A stretch of DNA of 64,000 bases from Duganella guangzhouensis (GTDB taxonomy: Bacteria > Pseudomonadota > Gammaproteobacteria > Burkholderiales > Burkholderiaceae_D), in contig NZ_WKJK01000004.1 of the NCBI RefSeq assembly GCF_009674535.1, positions 1 through 64,000 of the forward strand, written 5' to 3'. The notes under the pieces are model-generated. The model worked only from the letters and a program-made list of their open reading frames with translations, did no database searches and had not been told where the DNA came from. Made by a program: the position numbers and the translations under genes. This document shows, piece after piece, positions 1 to 8,817 of this stretch (positions are counted from its first letter, which is position 1; each line of letters starts with the position of its first letter).

Positions 1-1
1 T

Positions 2-133
2 TTGAAGCAGCTCCATCTGGAACTGAAAGAACTCGGCTATGAAGGGTCATACGACCGCGTGGCGGCGTTTGCCAGGCAGTGGAAGGCGGGTCAATTGGAA
101 TGGGTCAATTCTGCGAGCAAACGAACACGTTAA
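2..133 (+). pseudogene. IS21-family transposase IstA remnant (internal piece)
   Basis: The frame open from the left edge ends at a TAA at 131-133. Its residues (GYEGSYDRVAAFARQWK, then NSASKRT) match from memory the segment of IS21-family IstA just before the DDE catalytic core. In intact proteins the chain continues after SKRT into the catalytic domain; here one Arg and a stop follow and the next 200 bases show no IstA-like frame. I read this as a transposase broken at that point, by deletion or by another insertion. The upstream part and istB lie outside the window or are gone. It supports past mobile-element activity at the left side of this region. Confidence 0.7.
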
Positions 134-341
134 GCCCATTTAGCCTGACCAGACGGCCGTAATATCCCTCCTGAAATTCGTCGGGAAGAGTTGCGGGGTA
201 AAACAATACAAAGTCCTATTTCACCGTGCGATGTCAACGGAAATACATTCATGTTTGAGCCGTACATCAAGACAATTCGGACGGCGTAGGCACGCAGTAT
301 AGACTTGAGCTGGACTAGGTTCAATATGGAAAGTAAGCTGG

Positions 342-767
342 TTATAGATAACGCACTTCCTCTGGTGGCGTCTCCCAGTTGTCGTTCTTACCGTCTAAGT
401 ACGTGATTGGAGCATTCACGAGCTCTTCAGGCGTCACATCGTCAAGGCAAGTTAGATTGACCGCGTAGAACTCTCCCCACCGAGGCGAGCGTCCGATTCC
501 GAAAGAACGAACTCCGCAATGTTTGCAAAAAAGGTGTTGGTCCGTCTTTGTTAAAAATTGATATTTAGTTAGGTCGCCCTCGCCAGACATTAATCGGAAG
601 GAACTTGGCTTAACTATGGCAGGCCAGAACCTTGCCTTAGAACAAATTGAACAGTTGCAGCGTATGGTTCCTTGGCTCAGGTCGATGTCCGCCTCAAATC
701 GAACCGCACCGCAATGGCAACTGCCATGATAAGTTTTCACTTTCGCTCCACTTACTTGAGATGCCAT
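342..767 (-). CDS. GFA / CENP-V family zinc protein
   Basis: A 141-residue protein of the glutathione-dependent formaldehyde-activating (GFA, CENP-V-like) fold. The zinc-binding cysteines are visible: CHCG at 17-20, CNCSIC at 37-42 and CKHC further on, the expected pattern for two zinc sites. Members of this family bind small thiol adducts or serve as generic carbon-sulfur lyase-like proteins; the substrate here cannot be named. The frame stays open upstream to a TTG at 866, but the ATG at 767 puts the first cysteine motif at the usual place, so I prefer it. It is a monocistronic gene on the same strand as the ATP-grasp gene, about 180 bases downstream of it. A role in thiol or aldehyde chemistry would suit the ergothioneine neighbours, but that is only an inference. 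Confidence 0.8.
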   Translation of the reverse strand: MASQVSGAKVKTYHGSCHCGAVRFEADIDLSQGTIRCNCSICSKARFWPAIVKPSSFRLMSGEGDLTKYQFLTKTDQHLFCKHCGVRSFGIGRSPRWGEFYAVNLTCLDDVTPEELVNAPITYLDGKNDNWETPPEEVRYL

Positions 768-947
768 CGACTTTAGCAGAGGGTTGCATATACAGCAACC
801 TCTCTCGACCCGCTGCCGCGACAAGCTAAACAGGCAACTCCGAGGCTTGGTTGCGACACTTGCCAATGCATTTTCCGATCACACATCAATGCATTCTTAT
901 CAAAGTAGCGGTGTCGAAAAAACAAGGACGACGTCTCAGACGTACAT

Positions 948-2216
948 TTAGTGCGATGGGGCCAGACCACTTCCATTGGCCAGTGCGACTACCACGGCAA
1001 AGCCTCCTCCAGGGGTGCGAAAATTGGTGGTCTGTCCCTGGAACATGCGAGCTGACATCAATTGCACCTTTCCATCGTAGACATAGTTGCGCACATCAAC
1101 TTTCAGTTCCGTCGCTTGGCCCGCAACGAGAATACTCCGCACACTGGGCGGCACAAATTCCTGTGCGACATAAGTAGCGTTTAAAATTTCCTGCCACACT
1201 CTGCGCGTAAGTTTATCGCCGCGATAGGCCCCTTTGCTTCCAAATCCAGCGGCCGGCTTGAAGAACAACTTTCGGCGGCGCTCCCATAGCGATTCGCTGT
1301 TCTCAGCATTCACTAAAGTCGTGCGCGGAATGCCGGTCCTTAGCACATCGCGCAGCGTCTTCGGGACCTCCCAAGAACTGAGCAGCGACTCATCGCTCAG
1401 CACCGCAAGGATACGTTTGTCAGCATACATCGCATGAGCTCGAGGATGCGGCGTCAACACCACTTTGTCCTCAAGATATGCCATTCGCAGTGCCGTACTA
1501 AACGGCTTCTCGAGCGAGAAGTCCGTCAACCGGTTATAGACCAGATCGATCTTTTGTTCTCCGCACCACAAAGCCTCATCGTGATACTCCAGCGCCGCCG
1601 GATCCACCACAACGGCATGGACTCCGGCACGCCGAAACAATGCCGCGAACAACTCAAATTCTGGGTACAGAAACTGTTCTTCCGGCGTCTCGTCGACAAT
1701 CGCGATGCCGCGCAAAGGCGCGTCACCGCGCTGGAGACGCCATTCCTCAAAGAACATTTCTAGGAAGGTACGTTCTTGCGACGACAACACTCCGTCCGCA
1801 TCTGCGCACGGCGTCCCCTGCTGCAGGCCCAAAGTTCTCACCAGATGCGCATTGAGCAATGCACCGCCTGCGTTGGTGTTGATTTCGATCAATTGAGGTT
1901 CACCTTCGCCGAGGTGGAAATCGTAGCCAAAAAACACCCCGCGCGCGCCCTTTTCGATGCTGGCAATATCTGGAGACCACTGTCGCACGTGAGCCTGAAA
2001 CGCTGGCAGGGCCACGACAGACTCGATTGAAAAAATCAGTTCTGCCATCGATCGAGCCTGAGCGTGTGTGACGCAATACGGCGCAGGTGAAAACAAATGC
2101 GGACGCCCTATAACGTCCAGTACGGAGGGAGGGACCTGGGCATACCAGGTATGGTCCTGGTTACGCGAGGACACCAAGGCTTGGCTACTGCTATCTGCGT
2201 TCAAATGAATTGTCAT
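948..2216 (-). CDS. ATP-grasp fold protein, glutathionylspermidine synthase-like
   Basis: A 422-residue protein that I read as an ATP-grasp ligase-like enzyme. It carries an acidic metal-binding stretch (EINTNAGGA, near residue 115), and a lysine and glycine-rich nucleotide loop (FFKPAAGFGSKGAYRG, near residue 325). The order of these motifs resembles the circularly permuted ATP-grasp proteins related to glutathionylspermidine synthase. Such enzymes join a carboxylate to an amine or thiol through an acyl phosphate. The substrate is not known. The ATG at 2216 has GGAGG about 10 bases upstream; a GTG at 2282 would add 22 residues and is less convincing. It is not in an obvious operon. It lies 300 bases from a divergently transcribed regulator gene, so the regulator may control it. 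Confidence 0.6.
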   Translation of the reverse strand: MTIHLNADSSSQALVSSRNQDHTWYAQVPPSVLDVIGRPHLFSPAPYCVTHAQARSMAELIFSIESVVALPAFQAHVRQWSPDIASIEKGARGVFFGYDFHLGEGEPQLIEINTNAGGALLNAHLVRTLGLQQGTPCADADGVLSSQERTFLEMFFEEWRLQRGDAPLRGIAIVDETPEEQFLYPEFELFAALFRRAGVHAVVVDPAALEYHDEALWCGEQKIDLVYNRLTDFSLEKPFSTALRMAYLEDKVVLTPHPRAHAMYADKRILAVLSDESLLSSWEVPKTLRDVLRTGIPRTTLVNAENSESLWERRRKLFFKPAAGFGSKGAYRGDKLTRRVWQEILNATYVAQEFVPPSVRSILVAGQATELKVDVRNYVYDGKVQLMSARMFQGQTTNFRTPGGGFAVVVALANGSGLAPSH

Positions 2217-2530
2217 TGCAGGAAATCCTCCAGAATTCAAAGGCAACACGCGGTAATTGTTGCAAATGCTATCATTTTTCACATGTAGTTGTCAGATTTT
2301 TCCTTAAATGCTAACTTTTATAAAAAAGTTAAAATTTAACATCATTTAACACCATTTAACGCAAGTACCGTGTAAAATCAGCAAGAAAATATTGTCGTGA
2401 AATTTCCATTTCATGCGTATTTTGGATATATTTACTTGACGCCTTTCAGGCATGCAGTAGCCCAGCGAAGACTCAAGAACAGAGACATCATGTTGATAGT
2501 TAATTAAATTAACAATAAGGAACATCAGAG
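2217..2530. promoter_or_regulatory. AT-rich divergent intergenic region
   Basis: The 314 bases between the ATP-grasp gene (leftward) and the HTH-receiver gene (rightward) must hold both promoters. The stretch 2290-2350 is strongly AT-rich with repeated short runs (CATTTAACACCATTTAACGC), which could be regulator half-sites. AATTGTTGCAA occurs at 2255-2265, 39 bases upstream of the ATP-grasp ATG, and again at 14850-14860 upstream of the RND operon. No coding frame in this stretch is convincing. Confidence 0.4.
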
Positions 2531-3391
2531 ATGCGATCCACTGGCGGCACTTCTTCCCCCCTCGACTGTATCCAAAAGGCAGTGCATGGCTTGATGACAC
2601 GTCATGGCGTATCACCAAGGCAGCATTCGAACAAGCTGGCCGAAATTCTCGCGCTAAGCTATTCGCAGGCGCACCGTATCCTCAATGGCGGCGACTGGAC
2701 CATCCTCCAGCTATCTTCGGTCGCCGAGCATTTCGGCGAGAACCTACGTAGTTTGCTAGTCGGCCCAGAGACGCCTGTGGTGATTTCGCTGGGACCTGAC
2801 AAGGAATCGCGCGAAGCGGATTTCATTATCGGAGAACATCATCTACCCTGTCGGGTTACGCTTGGGGCACAGCTATTCCATCCGCCGCGCAATGTCGACT
2901 ATGTTGCGCTCGAGACCCCGGATGGATTAGAAATCGTCGCCTCCGATCTCTGTCCGGAACATGCAAAGAAATTCAAGATTGAGCGTATCGAGATTTCGAT
3001 ACGCCAGCCCAACGCCCCAGCCATTGCCGTGGTGGACGATGAAAAGCCGTCCGCCGACAACCTGCGCGATTACCTGAACGATTGCGGCTTCCAGGCCACT
3101 GCTTTCTATGATTCGGTAGCGCTCGAAAAAGCAAACCAAGAGCGCAAATTCGACGGCTATGTCATTGACTGGATCCTGGGCGAGCAAACCTCTGAATCGC
3201 TGATCCAGCAAATCCGCACCTCCGTCAATCCCAGCGCGTCCATTATCCTGCTGACCGGCCAATATGACTCAAGCCGCATGAACGTCTCCGAGGTAGCTAG
3301 GGTTGTCCGCCAGTTTGACGTGGTCTATCAGGAAAAACCAACACGTTCGCCGGTCATTGCGGCAGAACTGTCCAAGGCGTGCGACTGCTGA
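2531..3391 (+). CDS. Response regulator with N-terminal HTH (BetR-like) and C-terminal receiver
   Basis: A 286-residue protein with an inverted layout for a response regulator. Residues about 12-75 look like an XRE/BetR-type helix-turn-helix (KLAEILALSYSQAHRILNG). A middle part follows (80-160), and residues 163-285 form a CheY-like receiver. The receiver has the acidic pair at D169-D170, the likely phosphorylation site D213 (in VIDW), T242 and K269, so it should be phosphorylatable. The ATG at 2531 is preceded by AAGGA about 10 bases upstream. The gene converges on the histidine kinase at 3406-4842 with only 14 bases between stops, so the two are probably partners although not co-transcribed. 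Targets are unknown; the flanking ATP-grasp gene and the RND-egt and kynurenine operons are candidates. Confidence 0.75.
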   Translation: MRSTGGTSSPLDCIQKAVHGLMTRHGVSPRQHSNKLAEILALSYSQAHRILNGGDWTILQLSSVAEHFGENLRSLLVGPETPVVISLGPDKESREADFIIGEHHLPCRVTLGAQLFHPPRNVDYVALETPDGLEIVASDLCPEHAKKFKIERIEISIRQPNAPAIAVVDDEKPSADNLRDYLNDCGFQATAFYDSVALEKANQERKFDGYVIDWILGEQTSESLIQQIRTSVNPSASIILLTGQYDSSRMNVSEVARVVRQFDVVYQEKPTRSPVIAAELSKACDC

Positions 3392-3405
3392 AACTGTCGG
3401 GAAAT

Positions 3406-4842
3406 CTACGCTTGCGGCGCGCCTGGCTGCGCGCCGCCGGATGATGTCAGTAGGTCTACCGGCAGCAGGACGCAGAAACGAGTCCCGCGTCCTAATTCGG
3501 AGACCACCGTTACCTTACCGCCCAACAACGCGACCAGCCGTTGCACTATCGCAAGTCCCAAACCCGCCCCGTCAAGTCGGCGTGACGCCCCGTTATCAAG
3601 CTGAGTGAACGGCTCAAACAAATGCGGTAGATTTTCTGGCGCAATCCCTGGACCAGCATCCTCCACGGTAAGTTTGAGCTGCCACGGCGCCTGATCGCTT
3701 TCCTTTTCCAGCACTAGTTCGGATGACACCGTAACCGGTCCCGCAGATGCATATTTGATTGCATTGCTAACCAGATTCGTCAAGATTTGCTGTATACGGT
3801 GGGCGTCGGCTACGATCATATAGTCTGACCTAGGGCCAGCCTGCTCCAGTCCCAGGCCCTTCCCCTCTGCCTGAAACTTCAGATCGTTAAGGACGCGCTT
3901 GACTAGCTCGTTCGGCGTGAACTCATTGCGCCGTAAAGCGACGCGCCCGGATTCCAGTCTGGCATATTCGGTCAAGTCCTGCATGTGCGCCTGTAGGCGG
4001 CTAGCACCGCTATTGAGCCGTTCAATCACCTCCAATTCGCGCGCGGTCTTGATGCGGCTGGCCAGCAAATCAACTGACGAAATAATGGTCTGCAATGGCG
4101 ACTTCAATTCGTGACTGACGATCCCTAGCACCGTGGTCTTGGCAAACACCTCTTCCCGCAGCCGGGCCATCTCGCGGCTGTGCTTCTGTGTCAATTCGTC
4201 ACAGGCATGCTGAGCCTTACGGTACCACCGCTGCTCAATCAGATAGGTTAGCAGGCCGAGCACCAGAGCCGTCCACAGCACCAGCCAGCACTTGAACAGA
4301 CCGCGGCGCCTATCCTCATCGCCACTCAACGACGAACGCAGGCGCTGTATTTCCTCAAAATGCGCCGTGGTGGCGGCATCTTCTGCCGCACGCCGCAGCT
4401 CCTCCAAATGAAGCGCCAGCCCGTCCCCATCGTCGCGCCCTTCCTGCAGGCTGGTCAAATCAGCCTGTACCCGTAGCATCAATTCGCGCAAAATACCATC
4501 CGTTGCCTGACCCGAACGGGCAATGTTGCCGGTGCCTGCCTCCCGCAACTGCGATGTCAGCAGCTGGTACTTAGCTTCGAGCTCCTGGTAAGAGCGAGCC
4601 AACCGAGAAGTATCATGCTCCAGCCCGCTTGCATACCGGATTGTCCGTATCTCCAATTCGTCAAGCTGACCGCGGAACTTGCTGACAGCCCACAAGTATT
4701 CACCGATTGAGGCGCTCGCTGTGGCATCGCGCCCTGCGAATAACAAGCTGGAACCGAAGATGGTGGCAGCGATGGTGGCGAGCATAGCCGCGAGCAGGCA
4801 GGAGGCTACCAATATCCAGGAATAGCGTAGTAGTCGTTTCAT
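3406..4842 (-). CDS. Membrane sensor histidine kinase
   Basis: A 478-residue kinase. A first membrane helix lies at about 8-36, a long mostly helical periplasmic domain with coiled-coil character runs from 37 to 184, and a second membrane helix sits at about 185-203. Then comes a HisKA domain with the H-box (VSHELKSP, near residue 243) and a HATPase_c domain with N-box (LVSNAIKYA), G1 (DAGPGI) and G2 (GAGLGLAIV). There is no receiver or PAS domain. The periplasmic helical bundle suggests it senses a periplasmic ligand or membrane state. It converges with the HTH-receiver gene, its likely partner. Upstream, 251 bases separate it from the antiporter gene on the same strand, so it probably has its own promoter. 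Confidence 0.88.
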   Translation of the reverse strand: MKRLLRYSWILVASCLLAAMLATIAATIFGSSLLFAGRDATASASIGEYLWAVSKFRGQLDELEIRTIRYASGLEHDTSRLARSYQELEAKYQLLTSQLREAGTGNIARSGQATDGILRELMLRVQADLTSLQEGRDDGDGLALHLEELRRAAEDAATTAHFEEIQRLRSSLSGDEDRRRGLFKCWLVLWTALVLGLLTYLIEQRWYRKAQHACDELTQKHSREMARLREEVFAKTTVLGIVSHELKSPLQTIISSVDLLASRIKTARELEVIERLNSGASRLQAHMQDLTEYARLESGRVALRRNEFTPNELVKRVLNDLKFQAEGKGLGLEQAGPRSDYMIVADAHRIQQILTNLVSNAIKYASAGPVTVSSELVLEKESDQAPWQLKLTVEDAGPGIAPENLPHLFEPFTQLDNGASRRLDGAGLGLAIVQRLVALLGGKVTVVSELGRGTRFCVLLPVDLLTSSGGAQPGAPQA

Positions 4843-5093
4843 TTCACCAAAACATGGATGACTTCACGGCGCGAGCCACAGCGGAATTTGTGACCGCCGC
4901 AGCCCAACTCATTTCGCCACGCGCGTCCCCGCCATTCCTGTCTTGCAGCTCGCACCACCGGGAAACTGCCTAGGCTTAAAAGCTCAAACCGCGATTGTCG
5001 TAGAAATACGTGCATTTCTCAATGGTGCAATCATCTTCCCGTGCGTTACAAGCTGCAAGTACTATCGAAAACCGTGAAATCAGCCGCAATGTG

Positions 5094-6410
5094 TCAGGCA
5101 TCAATTCCCACAGGAATCAAATGTCCCATGCGCGGCAAGCGATTTCTCAACGCCGGGCCGGTCATGATGGTGGTCGCGATGGCCATTATCACCAGCATGG
5201 TAAACACATCGCGCGGGATGAAGCCAAGGTCAAAGCCGATGTTTAGCACTATCAGCTCCATCAATGCGCGCGTATTCATCAACGCACCGATGGTACTGCT
5301 CTCACTGGCGCTGAGCCCTCCCAGGCGCGCACCGACGAATGCTCCCCCCAGTTTGCCCAACGTTGCAGTAACCAAGAACACCAGGCACCAGCTCCACAAA
5401 GTCATGGTATCCAGCCCTGCGATATTGGTCCGCAAGCCAGTGTAAGTGAAGAACACCGGCAGAAAGAACACCATCACGAAGTCACCCACGGATTTCTTCC
5501 ATGCTTCGACAAACGCGTGATTGTCATGCATCAGGACGCCCATCATGAATCCACCGAAAATTGCGAAAATTCCGATCTTGAATGTCGCCATGGCTGACAG
5601 GAAGATTAGCGCCAGCATGATTGCCATCAAATCACCACTGATTCGCGCCTGTTCAAATGCGAACCTCTTCATCAATCGACGTAATATCGGACGGACGGCG
5701 AATAGGCAGATTAGACAATACAAGGCCAGGCTTCCGAGTTGCATCAGCGTGTGCTGCAAAGAGAACTGGCCAAGGGCGAGAGAAGAGATTACCGCTAAGA
5801 GTATCCAGCCGACGACATCGTTTACCGCCGCAGCACTGATGGCAATCGCTCCAACATGGGTACGAGTCAGCCCATACTCAGCCATAATGCGCCCCAAGAT
5901 CGGCACCGCCGTAATCGACAGCGCAGTGCCAACAAATAGGCTGTACGGCAGCACCGGTACATCCGACGCCAGATACGGAGCTGACAGAACGCCCAAGCCG
6001 ATGCCCAACGCGAATGGCAAGCCAATCGACAGTATCGAAATCCAGCTAACCGCTTTACGGTTACGCTTATCGGTTAGGTGCGAAAATTCAAAATCCATCC
6101 CGATCTGGAACATCAGCAAGATCAAGCCAATCTGGCTAAGGATGTTAATCGGGAGTGACGGCGCACTTTTGAACAAGAAGTCTGCCACATCAGGAAATAC
6201 TTGCCCCAACAGCGACGGCCCCAAAATCAGGCCCGCGATCATCTCACCAACCGCGCGCGGTTGGCCAAAGTTGCGCGCAATCTGGCCAGCGATACGGGCG
6301 ACGACCATGATGATCACTAGTTGAATTAGTACAAAGAACAACGTGTGTTCTAGCGCGTGTACCGAAGAAGCCGCCGACGCGGCCGAGGCTACTACGTTTG
6401 CATTACTCAT
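5094..6410 (-). CDS. Kef-type CPA2 cation/proton antiporter
   Basis: A 438-residue inner-membrane protein with about 12 hydrophobic segments, of the monovalent cation:proton antiporter-2 family. The conserved core is present: GEMIAGLILGPS near residue 55, LLMFQIGMDFEF, and AVNDVVGW with the Asp of the ion site. It lacks the C-terminal TrkA-N (RCK) domain of KefB and KefC, so it would not be gated by NAD or glutathione adducts in the classical way unless a separate subunit exists. The ATG at 6410 has GAGGAC upstream and is preferred over the one at 6452. It follows egtD by 107 bases on the same strand and may be the last gene of the RND-egt transcript. Kef systems protect against electrophiles by acidifying the cytoplasm, which would suit these neighbours (inference). 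Confidence 0.85.
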   Translation of the reverse strand: MSNANVVASAASAASSVHALEHTLFFVLIQLVIIMVVARIAGQIARNFGQPRAVGEMIAGLILGPSLLGQVFPDVADFLFKSAPSLPINILSQIGLILLMFQIGMDFEFSHLTDKRNRKAVSWISILSIGLPFALGIGLGVLSAPYLASDVPVLPYSLFVGTALSITAVPILGRIMAEYGLTRTHVGAIAISAAAVNDVVGWILLAVISSLALGQFSLQHTLMQLGSLALYCLICLFAVRPILRRLMKRFAFEQARISGDLMAIMLALIFLSAMATFKIGIFAIFGGFMMGVLMHDNHAFVEAWKKSVGDFVMVFFLPVFFTYTGLRTNIAGLDTMTLWSWCLVFLVTATLGKLGGAFVGARLGGLSASESSTIGALMNTRALMELIVLNIGFDLGFIPRDVFTMLVIMAIATTIMTGPALRNRLPRMGHLIPVGIDA

Positions 6411-6517
6411 TTCGTCCTCTTGGCTAAGGTGATGGTCATGGCATAACGCCATGGCAGTTAATTGACGGCAGCATGCTGCTGCAACTGCCCCGCGTGCATA
6501 AGAACTGCAAGCAGTAG

Positions 6518-7588
6518 CTAGCAGGTCATGAACCCTGGCCAGCCAACTGAAAAAATTGTTGCGGGCGATGCGCTGCGCGTAGCTTGCTGAGTGCGCGCCC
6601 GCAAGATGGCGATCGCGTACAAGCCGAAGTCGTCAGTAATGACATTGGCGACATCGAAACCGCTGGCCACAGCCAGCTGTGTGATCATTTCCGTCGAATA
6701 TTTCTGCGACTGCTCGGTATATATGGTCTCGCCGCAAACAAAGTTGAACTCGCGGTCCAAAATGCGGCTACGTACTGTCTGCCGGCGCTTGCTGACCAGG
6801 AAGCTCCGTGCCGTCCCGTCTAAAGGCGAATAGCTGGCGTAATGCGAGAAATGCTCGGTATCGAAATCCATCTCCAACTCACGGTTCAGACGTCGCAGCA
6901 GATTCATGTTGAACGCCGCGGTAACACCCTGCGAATCGTTATATGCCGCCAAAATCATGCCAGGATCTTTTTTGAGATCCAACCCAAGCAACAGCACATC
7001 ACCCACCAGCAATCGCGACCTCACCCGTGACAACAAATCGACAGACTGCTTCTGATTTAAGTTGCCTAGGTTGCTGCCAAGTAGCATGACCACCTGCCGA
7101 TGCGAGGGTGGCGTTCCAGGCCAGCGCTCGAAGTAGTCTCCCTGGATAGGGCGGAGCGGAAGCGCTGGCAGCTCCGCTTGAAAGCGTCGCTGCAAATCAG
7201 TCAGCGCGTGTTTCGATACATCGATCGGGTGGTATGTGCACTGGACACCTTGGCGCAGTAGCGCCTCGCAAAGTGAGACGGTTTTTGCGCCGTCGCCGCT
7301 GCCCAATTCAATGAGATCCACCGCAAGTGCATCCGGCGCGATCCACTTTGCCAGTTCGCCTGACTGATTGTGGAGAATGCCAAGCTCCGTACGCGTCAGG
7401 TAATATTCCGGTAACGCCATGATGTGCTGGAATAAACGTGAGCCTTCATCGTCGTAGAACCACTTCGACGGTAGGAATTTCTGTTCTGCGCTTAGCCCGG
7501 CAATCACATCTCTCGCCAACGCTGCATCGACTGCCAACGTGGTTGCCGGACGTTTCGCGTGGTTCAGCGCTAAATGCATTTCTATCAT
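6518..7588 (-). CDS. egtD: L-histidine N-alpha-methyltransferase EgtD (ergothioneine biosynthesis)
   Basis: EgtD adds three methyl groups from S-adenosylmethionine to the alpha-amino group of histidine, giving hercynine, the first step of ergothioneine synthesis. The 356-residue protein shows the family pattern: FYDDEGSRLF near the N terminus, the SAM loop ELGSGDGAKT (about 94-103), LLGSNLGNL, and a C-terminal histidine-binding half. Family members are usually 320-330 residues; the extra length is at both ends. The ATG at 7588 is preferred. A TTG at 7606 would overlap the egtB stop as TTGA and is a real alternative; either way the gene is tightly coupled to egtB. The product feeds EgtB, encoded just upstream. 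Confidence 0.93.
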   Translation of the reverse strand: MIEMHLALNHAKRPATTLAVDAALARDVIAGLSAEQKFLPSKWFYDDEGSRLFQHIMALPEYYLTRTELGILHNQSGELAKWIAPDALAVDLIELGSGDGAKTVSLCEALLRQGVQCTYHPIDVSKHALTDLQRRFQAELPALPLRPIQGDYFERWPGTPPSHRQVVMLLGSNLGNLNQKQSVDLLSRVRSRLLVGDVLLLGLDLKKDPGMILAAYNDSQGVTAAFNMNLLRRLNRELEMDFDTEHFSHYASYSPLDGTARSFLVSKRRQTVRSRILDREFNFVCGETIYTEQSQKYSTEMITQLAVASGFDVANVITDDFGLYAIAILRARTQQATRSASPATIFSVGWPGFMTC

Positions 7589-7602
7589 GGTATATAGTCC
7601 GC

Positions 7603-8817
7603 TCAAACTTGGCTGGCCTGAAGGTCCCGGGCAGGGCGAATCCCGGTGTACTGCCAGCGCATATGGGGTGGAAAGAAATTGCGGTAGGTCGATCGCGCAT
7701 GGCCAACCGGCGTGGCAAAGGAAGCCCCACGCAAAACCATTTGATTCAACATGAACTTGCCGTTGTATTCGCTAGCAGCACCAAGGTAAGTCTTGAAACC
7801 GGGGTACGGAAGATAAGCACTGCCGGTCCACTCCCAGCGCTGGCCCCATAAAAATTTCGGCGCTACCGCCTCCCATTCGAACTCGGTGGGCAGACGCCAG
7901 CCAGCCCAGCAGCAAAATGCGGAGGCTTCAAAGAAGCTGACATGCGTTACAGGTGCTTCTGGCAGCAGCGCACGTTGGCCCGCCAGCGTGTAATGCTCCA
8001 GATCGGTGCTCCCGGCCCTGGATGTGCGCCAGTAAAGCGGCAACCGATCCGAATGGTGCTGCAACCAGTCCCAGCCTTCCGCATGCCAGAACTCGAAACG
8101 CCGGTAACCTCCGTCAAGGATAAAGGCTTGGTATTCCGCATTAGTCACCAACGCGGACCGCACCTGCGTGGCGGGAACCAACACTGCATGCCTCGGTTTC
8201 TCGTTATCAAATGCGAAACCGATGCCACCGTGACCGATCTCGCATAGGCCGCCAGCAAAATCAATCCACTCGCGGCGTAGCGACAAGTCCTCTCCCGCAT
8301 GCTCGCTAAACGTATCGACCACACCGTCAACAACGCTCTCATAAACCGGCGTTAGCGGATTCATGCCCAGAATGTACTTGATATCGGTGAGCAGCAGCTC
8401 CTGATGCTGCTCTTCGTGCTGCAACCCCAGCTCCACCAGTTCAGTTGCTTCGGGTGACAACGTCGCCTCCAGCAATGCCAGCATCGCCCTGTCGACATGA
8501 TGTCGATAGGCCAACGTCTCCGCCACCGTCGGCCGGCTCAAGCTGCCGCGCAGATCGCGGGCAATACGCGCCCCCTGGCTTTCGTAATAGCTATTGAAGA
8601 TATAACTATAAGCGTCATTAAATACCCGGTATCCCGGGCTAAAACGCACCAGCACAAGCGTTTCAAAGAACCAGGCTGTGTGGCCAAGATGCCATTTAGG
8701 TGGGCTAACCTCGATCACAGGCTGCGGCACGTGGTCCTCTGGCACCAGCGACGCACAGAGAAGCTCCGTGCGCCGGCGAATTTTGCCATATCGACTAGCC
8801 AAGGCAAGCATAGTCAT
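7603..8817 (-). CDS. egtB: Ergothioneine synthase EgtB (hercynine sulfoxide synthase)
   Basis: EgtB is a non-heme iron enzyme that joins hercynine to a thiol (gamma-glutamylcysteine or cysteine) as a sulfoxide. The 404-residue protein has an N-terminal DinB-like helical domain with iron ligands H46 (LGHTAWFFE) and the HxxxH pair H134 and H138 (HEEQHQEL), and a C-terminal formylglycine-generating-enzyme/sulfatase-modifying fold (WEWTGSAYLPYPGF, LRGASFATP). The spacing of the last two histidines matches the structurally known mycobacterial enzyme. No egtC or egtA is adjacent, so the sulfur donor cannot be assigned, and no egtE-type lyase is in the window. Its ATG overlaps the outer-membrane-factor stop as ATGA, which makes co-transcription with the RND pump very likely. 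Confidence 0.95.
   Translation of the reverse strand: MTMLALASRYGKIRRRTELLCASLVPEDHVPQPVIEVSPPKWHLGHTAWFFETLVLVRFSPGYRVFNDAYSYIFNSYYESQGARIARDLRGSLSRPTVAETLAYRHHVDRAMLALLEATLSPEATELVELGLQHEEQHQELLLTDIKYILGMNPLTPVYESVVDGVVDTFSEHAGEDLSLRREWIDFAGGLCEIGHGGIGFAFDNEKPRHAVLVPATQVRSALVTNAEYQAFILDGGYRRFEFWHAEGWDWLQHHSDRLPLYWRTSRAGSTDLEHYTLAGQRALLPEAPVTHVSFFEASAFCCWAGWRLPTEFEWEAVAPKFLWGQRWEWTGSAYLPYPGFKTYLGAASEYNGKFMLNQMVLRGASFATPVGHARSTYRNFFPPHMRWQYTGIRPARDLQASQV

Noticed and set aside
130..324. 64-codon minus-strand frame beside the IS21 remnant
   Set aside because: No ribosome site, no recognised features, and it overlaps the transposase remnant.
5521..6324. 267-codon plus-strand frame opposite the antiporter
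   Set aside because: No family resemblance; the antiporter reads cleanly on the minus strand.
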